The notes below the pieces were generated by a model, which saw only the letters and a program-made list of their open reading frames with translations, had not been told where the DNA came from and did no database searches. 64,000 nucleotides of DNA, from positions 7,224,021 to 7,288,020 of the forward strand of contig OU744452.1 of assembly GCA_916610825.1 (NCBI GenBank), given 5' to 3'. The DNA is from Haliclystus octoradiatus. Lineage: Eukaryota; Cnidaria; Staurozoa; Stauromedusae; Haliclystidae. Shown piece after piece: positions 11,479-20,640 of the stretch. Every line of letters starts with the position of its first letter. Positions within the stretch are counted from its first letter, which is position 1. The position numbers and the translations under genes are program-made.

Positions 11479-12335
11479 GCCAAAAATCTGAGGGATGCAA
11501 GAATTCTGGGCTAGAGGGGCGAAGCCCCATTTATCCATGGGCATCCGGGGGCATGCCGTCCCGGATAATTTTTGAAATTTAAAACCTCTTAGGATGTCTG
11601 TAGCATCGTTTTTGCACGTTTTTTAAGTAGCTACAAAGTATGGTCTATCTCATAGTTATTCCAAATTTACAGCGAAAAAAAATGTTGTAACCAAGAATAA
11701 CAAGTATTTAGTTAAGTTAAATATATCAGCATTGTAAGAAAATAGTAATTACAAATTTAAACAACGTACCCTGGAGAGAGAAGAACATTTTTTTTGTCTA
11801 GTATTTCCGGAGTTTGGATAAGGATGCCTCGTGAATCATGATATCAAGATAAGTTTCCACCAAATTTGAGATGACCTTATGAGTTTATGAGTTTGATCTC
11901 TGACTATGCAAACTGCAACTCTGGGAATTCACAAACTTCTACCAGCATCGTCAAATACAATGACACCTTGAACTCATGTGAAATAATCTCCTTGGAGTAA
12001 TGTTTTCAAACTGCTTCAGTTTTATCTTGAGAAAGATCGCCATTTAAATGTTATTTACTTCCAACAATGATTATGAATTTTATCCTTCGCTAAGCGCCAT
12101 TTGTGATTAATTCAACAAAAGGAGGCTAGATGACGATGACTTATTCGAGGGTTTATAAATAACAAAAAGAGAAAAGAAAGTACAAGCAGGACAGTAAGCG
12201 AGACAAGCTTTGTTATTCACGGGTTCTGAGGGGGCGAACTATGTTTGGAATGTGAAATAGAGCATTATCATTGGTGTATAGCTAAATTCTTTTAAGGCTA
12301 CGTCAACTGAGGGGGGAGAAATTAAAGCAATCTAT
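11479..12335. repeat. unclassified insertion separating two LINE RT segments
   Basis: The LINE protein resumes at 12322-12504, so about 850 bp of unrelated sequence lies here, replacing or interrupting RT codons. Its left end carries GGGGCGAAGCCCC and GGGGGCATGC, a motif that recurs near 34575 and 63950. No ORF is supported. Confidence 0.45.
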
Positions 12336-12701
12336 TGGATGCTCTACTTCCGCGGTAGCGGTTCTTTATTGTAGGCTGTAACATGGCAGTTTTTAAGTCT
12401 CCGGGCATATATCCTAGAGTCAATGATTTATTGATGATTTGCTGAAATGCAGGAATAAGTCGCATAAAACACTTCTTCAATGATGCATGCTGGTAATGGG
12501 TCAATTAAGCAGGATTTTATGGACGAATTTTTATAAGAGTTTGTATTTCATCACCAGATAACTTAGCAAACTCACTGAAACTGGTAGTACAACACGATTC
12601 AGTGTTATGTTGCACAAAAAAGTTATCATTCGATGATATGCGCCCAAAAGTTGCAGTTGAATGTTGTAAACTAGCCGCAAAATTCTAAACTCCAATACAA
12701 C
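12336..12701 (-). mobile_element. L2/CR1-type LINE, N-terminal RT segment
   Basis: The minus strand reads FSEFAKLSGDEIQTLIKIRP, then after a frameshift KSCLIDPLPA, then FQQIINKSLTLGYMPGDLKT and AMLQPTIKN. This is the standard run of L2/CR1 sequence between endonuclease and RT finger (..DPLP..ll....P....i.N.SL..G..P...K.A...P..K). The segment stops at 12701, exactly where the Ty3-like element is inserted. Confidence 0.65.
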
Positions 12702-13069
12702 TGTAGTCTAATGTTAAATATAGATTTGGTATTGATTAACTAGTTTGAATATAGGCCTAATTATAGATTTGCTATTACTCATTAGTTTTGATATTGCCTG
12801 TAGAAAGATTACTGCTTGCTATATTACTATATAAGGATAGTTATATTGTATTTGTTTTATGATTGGTTAGCTTTACTAAGTAATGTTTCTTACTTACTAT
12901 ATAAGGATTTGTAATATTGTATTAGCTTATATGATTGGTTAGCCTCGTTTTAAGATGCCTCGTTTACAGGCATATATATATATAGAAATAAATTAAGGTG
13001 TGGTCATTCTTCACCTTGCGTTGTTGGTAGAATCGATTGTTGTTTTATTGTGTTAATAAGTTAACTACA
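12702..13069 (+). repeat. 5' LTR (368 bp) with TATA and poly(A)-signal candidates
   Basis: Starts TGTAGTCTAATG and ends TTAACTACA. It contains ACTATATAAGG strings, which are TATA-like, and a downstream AGAAATAAATTAAGG that supplies an AATAAA poly(A) signal. The order is what is expected for U3-R in an LTR. Confidence 0.85.
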
Positions 13070-13082
13070 AGCTAGCGGGCCA

Positions 13083-13790
13083 ATGGCATTAAAATTAAAG
13101 TTAACAGATATTGTTGGAAATTATGTTGGAGATGGTGATGCGGCTGAATGGTGGTCGCGCTTTGAAACTGTTGCAAGGCTGCAGAAAATTTCTAATGATG
13201 ATATGGCTAGTTTGGTTCCCTTGTTGTTACGTGGACCACCGTTCATGGTTTACGAAAAAATGTCCGACGTGGATAAAGTTGACATTATAAAAGTTAAAAG
13301 GAAATTATTAACAGCTTTTTCATTATCCAAATTCGCTGCATATGAACAGTTAAGAAATCGGATGTACCAGTCCGGAGAGAACGTTGACGCATATTACAGC
13401 GATGTCAAAAGATTATGCGTTTTATCAGAAAGTGGATCGCCGGGGGTAGCTTTTGTGGTTGGACTACCGGAAAACATCTCAATGCAATTAAGGCATCTAC
13501 ATCAAGCTTCTGACGAGACATTAGTTGCTCGTGCAAGAGTATTACTAGAAGTAGAAAGAGAGAGTGTTAGAGACGTGCTCACTGTTGTAGCTGCTGGAGT
13601 GCGCGTTAAGAGAGATAAAGAAACTCGGACATGTTTTTTATGTAAAACTATTGGACATTTGGCAAAAGATTGTGCCGATAAAGGCAATAAAAAAGTTGTT
13701 TGTTTCAGATGTGGAAAAGTTGGTCACACATCGAATGTTTTCCGTAGCGTGTTGTCGGAAAACTGGAAGGGGGTCGCAGCATCTGCGTAA
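13083..13790 (+). CDS. gag of the Ty3/Gypsy-like element
   Basis: ATG at 13083 lies 14 bp after the LTR. The product is 235 aa. The N-terminal two thirds look like a capsid region (GDGDAAEWWSRFETVARLQK, YEQLRNRMYQSGENVDAYYS), with the W..F / R..Q..E.V..Y..... spacing of Ty3-type gag. The C-terminus has two CCHC knuckles. CFLCKTIGHLAKDC is complete. CFRCGKVGHTSNVF has Phe where the last Cys should be, a likely TGT-to-TTT change. Gag ends at TAA 13788-13790. The pol frame is the minus-1 frame and is open from 13748, overlapping gag by about 40 nt. I see no classic X-XXY-YYZ slippery heptamer in the overlap. Confidence 0.85.
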   Translation: MALKLKLTDIVGNYVGDGDAAEWWSRFETVARLQKISNDDMASLVPLLLRGPPFMVYEKMSDVDKVDIIKVKRKLLTAFSLSKFAAYEQLRNRMYQSGENVDAYYSDVKRLCVLSESGSPGVAFVVGLPENISMQLRHLHQASDETLVARARVLLEVERESVRDVLTVVAAGVRVKRDKETRTCFLCKTIGHLAKDCADKGNKKVVCFRCGKVGHTSNVFRSVLSENWKGVAASA

Positions 13791-16700
13791 CAAACTGTGG
13801 CACCGAACACTTGAATTTGAAAGATTTATTGTTGTGTAATGTTTTCGTTAATGATCAGAGTTTTCGGTCATTAGTAGACACAGGATGCACCGACACTATT
13901 GTTTCAAGAACTGTCGTTACAAATGAGTATGTCGCTAATAAAAAGATTATTACGTTAATGGATGATACTACTGTTGAAAGTTTTGGTTCGATTTGGTTGA
14001 AAGTTGTTATGGGTAATATACATAAATGGATATATTGTTATATTGTTGATAAATTATTACCAAATGTTGATATAATTATGGGCATGAATGCTATTAAGAA
14101 ATTTGGTGGTTTATCGGTTGATCCGTTGGGTAAATTTAAATTTGGTTATGTAAAAGATTTAGTTGCAGCTGTTGGAGCAATTAATACTATTACTAATGAG
14201 ATGTTGGCTATTGATGATAATAATACTATTGCTGATAATACGTTGGCTATTGATGATAATAATACTATTGCTAATAATACGTTGGCTATTGATGATAATA
14301 ATACTATTGCTAATAATACGTTGGCTATTGATGATAATAATATTATTACTAAAGATTTATTGGCTATTGACGATAATAATATTTCGGCGTCTTGTGACGG
14401 CGTTAGTTGGATTGTGAAATGGAAGTGGCGCGATGGGAAACCACCGGTTCATTTGAAGAACGTGGTAGGTCAATATCATATGGTTGATGATGTACAATTA
14501 TCTTTCAACAAAACCCTTGATGAATGGATTACGAAAGAATATCTTGTACCATATGATGAAGAAAAGTTTGGAGAGCCGAAAGCTCTTATTCCTATGTTTG
14601 CTGTTGTACAGCCCAATAAAAGTAAGGTTAGGCCGATATTAGATTATAGAGAGCTAAATCAAAGTGTTGATTTGTATAGCGGTGCAAGTGATATTTGCTT
14701 ACAGACGTTAAGAGAATGGCGCAAAAAGGGTATAGACTGTGCTATCGTCGATCTAAAAGACGCGTATTTACAGCTTTGTGTAGATCAAAGTTTTTGGCCC
14801 TTTCAAACTGTAATGTATCGCTCACGTCGTTGGTGTTTAACTCGTCTTGGATTCGGACTTAATGTCGCACCTATGGTCATGTCAAAGGTACTACGTGAGG
14901 TATTGTTAATAGACCCTATTATTGCGAAGGGGTGTAGCTCATATATTGATGACATATTTGTTGATGAGTCTATTGTTTCAGCTCAAACAGTTCGTAATCA
15001 TTTACAACAGTATGGATTATTAGCTAAGACAACTGAAAAACTTTGTAGTGATAATCTTGTATGAGTTCTTGGATTAAGTGTTATTCAATCCGGAGAGCAT
15101 CTAATTTGGTCTCGCTCAAATGCATTGTTATTGAGTGATATTGATTTTAACTGTTTTACAAAACGAGAACTTTACTCTTTATGTTGTAGACTTGTTGGTA
15201 TAAATCCTGTATGTGGTTGGTTGAGAGTATCTGCTAGTTATTTGAAACGTATGTCTAACAAGTTTGATTACAATGATAAATTACCGCCTGAAATTGTAAA
15301 ATGTATTCGTAGCGTCGTTAAACGAGTTGCCGAAATGGATCCGGCTCGTGGACGATGGGATATTGACGTCAGTAAGAAAGGACGTATTTGGTGTGACGCC
15401 AGCTCTATTGCTCTTGGCGTATGTGTTGAAATCGATGGTGTGATAGCTGAAGATGCCACTTGGTTAAGAAAAGATGAAGATAGACATATTAATATGGCTG
15501 AATTGGATAGTGTTGTTAAAGGAATTAATTTAGCAGTGTCTTGGAATTTAAACGTATTTGATATAATGACCGATTCAGCAGCAGTATATAGATGGTTAGC
15601 AGATTCTTTGAACGGTAAAAAACGTGTTAAAACAAAAGCATCTAATGAGTTATTAATTCGCCGTAGACTTGCTTTGATATCTACTATTGTCGAAGAGTAT
15701 AATTTAGTCGTTAATGTAATTCTAGTACGATCTGAAGAGAATATATCAGATAGTCTTACTCGTGTTCCTTCAACATGGTTGCCAAAGAATATAACTAAAA
15801 ACGTTGTTACTGCTACCGCTATTACTACAAATAATATTGATAAAGATTTAACTGATGCTGTTGAAGTACATAATTTATTGCACGGTGGTTATTCTAGAAC
15901 CAAATGGTTATTTAGTCAAACCGATTTAGATGTTTCTGATGAAACAGCACGTTGTATTGTACAAAATTGTAATCGTTGTAATTCTATTAACCCAGCACCC
16001 GTTACTTGGGAAAAGGGTGAATTACATGTTGATTTAAATTGAAAAAGATTAGCTATAGACGTTACAAAGTATGAAGGGAAAAAGTATTTATCAATTGTAG
16101 ATTGCGGACCTTCACGATATGCTATTCGGCACCGTATTAACGACGAAGGAGAAAGTCAGTTAATTCATCAGTTAAATAATGTTTTTATAGAACGGGGTCC
16201 TCCCGATGAAATTATTTGGGATAATTACAGTACGTTTAAATCTAAAGCTGTAGTAAGTTTCTGTAATAATTGGAAAGTTTTGTTAAGCCCTAGAGCTGCT
16301 TATCGACCGCAAGGAAATGGAATTTGTGAAAGAAATCATCGTACTGTAAAGGCCTTTGCAGCAAGGGCTCGAATTCCAATTTTACAAGCTGTTTATTGGT
16401 ATAATAATACACCGTCAAGTACTCAATCAATTCCACCTGCTCATCAATTATTTAGTTATAAGCCTCGGCTTAAAATTGTTGAACCTATTTTTGATGAAAT
16501 TGAATTTATACCACGTTATTGTAAGGATGACACTGTATGGGTAAAACCAAATGACCACGTAAGATGTGTTGATGAGTGGCTACCTGGCATTGTTAATATA
16601 CAGAAATCACCACAAAAGGTCGAGGTTATATTAAATGGAAAATTATCTTTACGTCATTTATCTCATATTCGTAAAAGAATTCCAATTATTGATACTTTTG

Positions 16701-16909
16701 TTGAAATAGAAAACGTTGTACAACATATTAGTAATGATTTAGATTGTTTTGAATCTTCTTCTGATGATGATGATAATAATGAGAACAATGACATTCAGAA
16801 TGTTAATGAAAATATTTCCAATGATGATGTTGAACTTGATAGAATAGCCGAATCTCGTCCCGTGCGAAACCGTCGCTCTCCTTCTTGGTTGAGTAATTAT
16901 GAACATTGA
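13748..16909 (+). pseudogene. pol of the Ty3/Gypsy-like element (PR-RT-RNaseH-IN), two in-frame TGA
   Basis: One frame carries all pol domains. It has no ATG at its start, so it probably depended on frameshifting from gag. Retropepsin: SLVDTGCTDTIV (about 13865-13900). A run of 13-aa repeats follows. RT: RPILDYRELN, IVDLKDAYLQL (first catalytic Asp), LTRLGFGLN, and SYIDDIFVDE (catalytic Asp pair) near 14940-14970. RNase H: IWCDASSIALGV, NMAELDSV and MTDSAAV. Integrase: an HHCC zinc finger (HNLLHGGY ... CIVQNCNRC), then the D,D,E core with LAIDVTKY, IIWDNYSTF and PQGNGICERNHR, and a final acidic and RR-rich tail. Stops: TGA at 15062 (between RT and RNase H) and TGA at 16040 (start of the integrase core). 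No other breaks were seen. Confidence 0.85.
14199..14390 (+). repeat. 39-bp in-frame minisatellite between protease and RT
   Basis: About five units of 39 bp (TTGGCTATTGATGATAATAA...) keep the pol frame and encode a 13-residue repeat: LAIDDNNTIADNT, then LAIDDNNTIANNT twice, then the diverged LAIDDNNIITKDL and the partial LAIDDNNISA. The repeats are acidic and Asn-rich and lie in the linker between retropepsin and RT, where they probably act as a spacer. The inner units are nearly identical, which suggests recent expansion. Confidence 0.85.
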
Positions 16910-17020
16910 AATAAAATATTTTCTAACATTTTAATATTCTAAATTCAGTTATTAAAATTTTTTCTTGCATTGATTTTATGATAGATTATTCCTATGATAG
17001 ATTTGGAAATCTGGGTGAGA

Positions 17021-17388
17021 TGTAGTCTAATGTTAAATATAGATTTGGTATTGATTAATTAGTTTGAATATAGGCCTAATTATAGATTTGCTATTACTCA
17101 TTAGTTTTGATATTGCCTGTAGAAAGATTACTGCTTGCTATATTACTATATAAGGATAGTTATATTGTATTTGTTTTATGATTGGTTAGCTTTACTAAGT
17201 AATGTTTCTTACTTACTATATAAGGATTTGTAATATTGTATTAGCTTATATGATTGGTTAGCCTCATTTTAATATGCCTCGTTTACAGGCATATATATAT
17301 ATAGAAATAAATTAAGGTGTGGTCATTCTTCACCTTGCGTTGTTGGTAGAATCGATTGTTGTTTTATTGTGTTAATAAGTTAACTACA
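17021..17388 (+). repeat. 3' LTR (368 bp)
   Basis: Same length as the 5' LTR, with three visible substitutions (for example GATTAATTAG against GATTAACTAG, and CTCATTTTAATATG against CTCGTTTTAAGATG). It is followed by the target duplication ACAAC. Confidence 0.9.
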
Positions 17389-17393
17389 ACAAC

Positions 17394-18110
17394 TTGGCAT
17401 TTGAAGTAAGCACAAAGTGCTTGAATTGATTTAAATCGCTCCAATATCTATATGTCTTGCTTTTGAACATTTTTAATATGGATTTAATGATACGGAAACA
17501 TTGATTATATATAATAATAAAAATTAGCACATTTTGATATACTGCTGGATATGAGGCTTAATTTGTGGCTATCTTCATCAGTCTTCGACCTTATAACTAT
17601 TATCATTATGGAGTGTAAAATGTTTGGACATTTGGTGAATTAAATTTGAATATTTTTCGCAGCATTATTGTAATTGTTTTGTTATAGAATCAACATCAAA
17701 TTTTCTACGGTCATTCTGCCTCATGTACTTTGCTGTAACCAGCATTAAACATGCACATTGTCTGGTAAATACAGCTTGGATGATTAATAAATGTTGAATC
17801 TGAGCAAACTCTGAAATTTTGATATCTTATTGTTACAAAAGCAGCGATATTTCTGCTTACAAAATTGGAATATTCCAGTGAAAATTTGATAAAATAATTA
17901 AGCGGATTTGATTCCAAATTAAATGATACACACAACAAACCTGTTAAATTCAATCATATTTAGTTGCTTTAAAAGTAGCTCGAAATAATCTGGCTCATTT
18001 ATTCTTTTATTTTCTAACAACAATATTTGATCAAAACACTGCGTTTTCCTCGACTTTGGGAGCACGTGTCAGCCATTATAGATCCCCATAGGTGCTACGT
18101 TTCAAGCCCG
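17394..18110. other. possible upstream LINE remnant, otherwise nothing recognised
   Basis: If the Ty3 insertion is removed, the minus-strand LINE frame can be read a short way past the junction (AKLL joining to an open frame at 12701). It decays at once, and I cannot follow the element further. The rest is AT-rich without supported features. Confidence 0.3.
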
Positions 18111-18123
18111 CTTTCGAACGTTA

Positions 18124-20640
18124 TCAGCAGTCTATATCTACTATGTCTATGGGTATTCCACCCGATCCCATGGCATGTTTGATGATGTTGTTGATAGCTG
18201 TGTCTTGATAATCTACCAGCGCTAAATTACACGATAAACAATGTGTACCTATAAGGGGTCGACTATTGCACCACATTTGCAGATATGCTGTTGGACATTT
18301 TTCGATGCAAGACATAGAGTGGTGGCAATTCTTAATGTGTGTTATCCCGGAATAGACCAAGTGATGGTAATGGTAAACAAGAAAGACATTCCCCAGCCGT
18401 TGTTTCTGCTTCAGCCCGTATGCCGCTGACAGACAGCAGATCAACCGCTGATAAATAAAGTGTTTCTACAGTGATATCAAACAGCGGTGTCCCGTGACAA
18501 TTGGGTGATGGGTGATAGTAATGGAGCTTCCTTGGATTTAATTTTCCATAGATCAATTGCATTTCTCTCATGTGATATGCTTGATGTTATATTTGATCTT
18601 TGAAAAATATCTTTCACAAGTGATTCATTCAAAATGCAAGAAGCGATAAATGCTGGCAAGGCTATATCAGTTGGTTTTCTGGTACCAAGTCCAGCAGATG
18701 AAATTTATAGCGATGCCTGTGCCCATTGTTCATCTTCCGGGAAGATGTTCAAAATTTTCTCGATGCATCTTCTCAGTTTCATCATTATATGTGTCTAATA
18801 TTTTATTGGAGTAGCAAGGTGACGATTTAAGGTAGTAGTCGATTCTAAGCCTAATAAATTTTTTAAGTAAAAATAAAGCATGATGGGAATTTAAATACTT
18901 CAAGCGTTCGCATAATTGCTTGAAAACAGAAAGTTTATCAAGTAAAGTAGATGATTGCCGTACTTCATGTAAGCTAGATTCGAAAAGAGTCAGCTCCTCT
19001 TCTTCGATAATTTGGGCATTAGAAAGGATCAAAGGAATTACTTATGTCCTAACTACTCCAAACTGAAAGAGCCCATATTTGGCATTATTCAGTGTCAAGC
19101 CTATTTTTTCGCCTTCGGTTTGTATCAAGGTAAATTCTATGGTAATGATGTCCATGGGATCAATTAGTGTACCATTGTCGAGATACCATAGATTGAATGG
19201 TGGTGTTAAAGCTAAGACAAAATCTTGAACTGCAGTAGAGAAGACACCAAGTTGCACATCTTCCTCTGAGTCGAGAGTAAATTCACCAGATAACAGCGTA
19301 GACTTAAAACCATAGATTGATTGGACATTCGTAAGATTTCTGGGTATTTTTGGGCTACAATATCCAATAGCTTATAACGATTGAGGGAATTGATGGCATT
19401 ACTGAAATCCACTTTCAGAACGTTAAATCTTTCCCCGTCACATTTCTTTATTTCAATCAGTGTCCTCGTGACATGAACTGTGGCTTCAGCACCTCCAGAT
19501 ATTCCAGATCCCAATTGATGTGGTCGTAGGTAATCAACTGCCCTTTTTTCACTGATAATGATGCAAGCTTGGAGCAGATACGCCTGTATGTTAGCCCATT
19601 GCTATGGGACGTGCATATTCATCCCACTTTGACATGACCACATACAGGAGAGATGCTCCAAAGAAGAGCATTCTCATCGTTGGGGGGTAATTTTCCTTTC
19701 AATGTCAAGTTTATGAGGCTCGTGACATTTTTGAGTAAACTCTTTGCTGGTTCTGCAATGATGGTTCTGAAACTGCGGGCGTACTACATCCGATCCAGCT
19801 GCTGATCCCTTGGCGAATGATTTTATTGCTTCCCTCACTTGATATTCTGACATCTCTAGTTGTGGAACATAAGGAGGATCGAGATAGGAGGGGGAAACCT
19901 AGGGCTCTACATGAATGTTTATGTCGTAGAGTGTTCAATACTTCATAATCTGTCTGCAGAAGCTTTGTCTTTGAAGCAGCTAGATGGATTGCCCCTTTAA
20001 TATCACCATCAAAAAGTTTAATGGTTATTACCATTCCCATGTTTTCCAAATCGTTGTAGATGTTTGAAATTTTATATTTCCTTAGAATTTGTTCTGCTAT
20101 ATAGTCGATTCTCTGTGAGGAAACTCCCGTAATAATGCATTGATTTTTGAAATCATCAAAGTTTCTTCACCATAGGACCTATGCCTTTTCCCTCCTCTTT
20201 GACTGTCGGAGAGACAATATTAAGTAAATTTAAATAATTTATTCCAATTGGCCACAGAGTAGATGTTTACCAGAACTTTATTAATGCTATCTGTCAAAAC
20301 AGTTACCGCAAAAGGTCGTTATAGGCTTCAGGGATCATTTTCAAGATCTTTCCCCGCCGCTGATTAATTATCTTCAGAACACTTTCAGTTTGTATTGAAT
20401 CAGATTCTCCGATTGTATTTAAATCAATAGTTTCTGTATTAAAAGATAATGCCACACAGGTCTGACACTTCCAAGAAGTAGTTGTCTGTGCTTGACGCTT
20501 AGAGATTTCAAACAATTTGAATGCAAGCATTGTTTGCAACTATGGCAACACATAAAATTCTTCCTGTGGTTGCAACATTGGCAGATTTTGCAAATCTTAG
20601 GTGAAATGTCATCGATTATTAATGTGTTAAGTAAAATATC
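18124..20640 (-). mobile_element. decayed non-LTR retrotransposon with N-terminal PHD-type finger and C-terminal zinc motif
   Basis: A series of minus-strand frame pieces in consistent order. (a) 20460-20620: a PHD-like finger, KICKIC then CCHSCKQCLHSNC in one frame and SWKCQTC in another. (b) 19900-20050: KLFDGDIKGAIHLAASKTKL. (c) 19212-19514: RT start with GSGISGGAEATVHVTRTLIE and NVLKVDFSNAINSL. (d) 19042-19257: PFNLWYLDNGTL, in which the second catalytic Asp of the usual LDD is Asn. (e) 18730-19032: RT thumb-like LNSHHALFLLKKFIRLR. (f) 18124-18444: C...C..G.H.LSC followed by TAINNIIKHAMGSGGIP, resembling the zinc/endonuclease-side tail of such elements. There are many frameshifts and stops. 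The clade is not assigned. Confidence 0.65.

Larger units (their letters stand above)
12702..17388 (+). mobile_element. nearly complete Ty3/Gypsy-like LTR retrotransposon (4.7 kb)
   Basis: The 368-bp LTRs (12702-13069 and 17021-17388) begin TGTAGT and end ACTACA, and perfect 5-bp target duplications ACAAC flank them (12697-12701 and 17389-17393). By eye the LTRs differ at three positions, so the insertion is young. The interior encodes gag with zinc knuckles, then in one other frame protease, RT, RNase H and integrase, in Ty3/Gypsy order. Two TGA codons (15062-15064 and 16040-16042) interrupt pol. The sequence after the 5' LTR (AGCTAGCGGGCCA) does not start with the usual TGG of a tRNA primer site. 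The insertion lies in the minus-strand LINE. I cannot assign a clade. Confidence 0.9.

Noticed and set aside
14163-14417. 84-codon ORF with LLMIIILLL-type repeats
   Set aside because: Alternate-frame reading of the 39-bp minisatellite inside pol.
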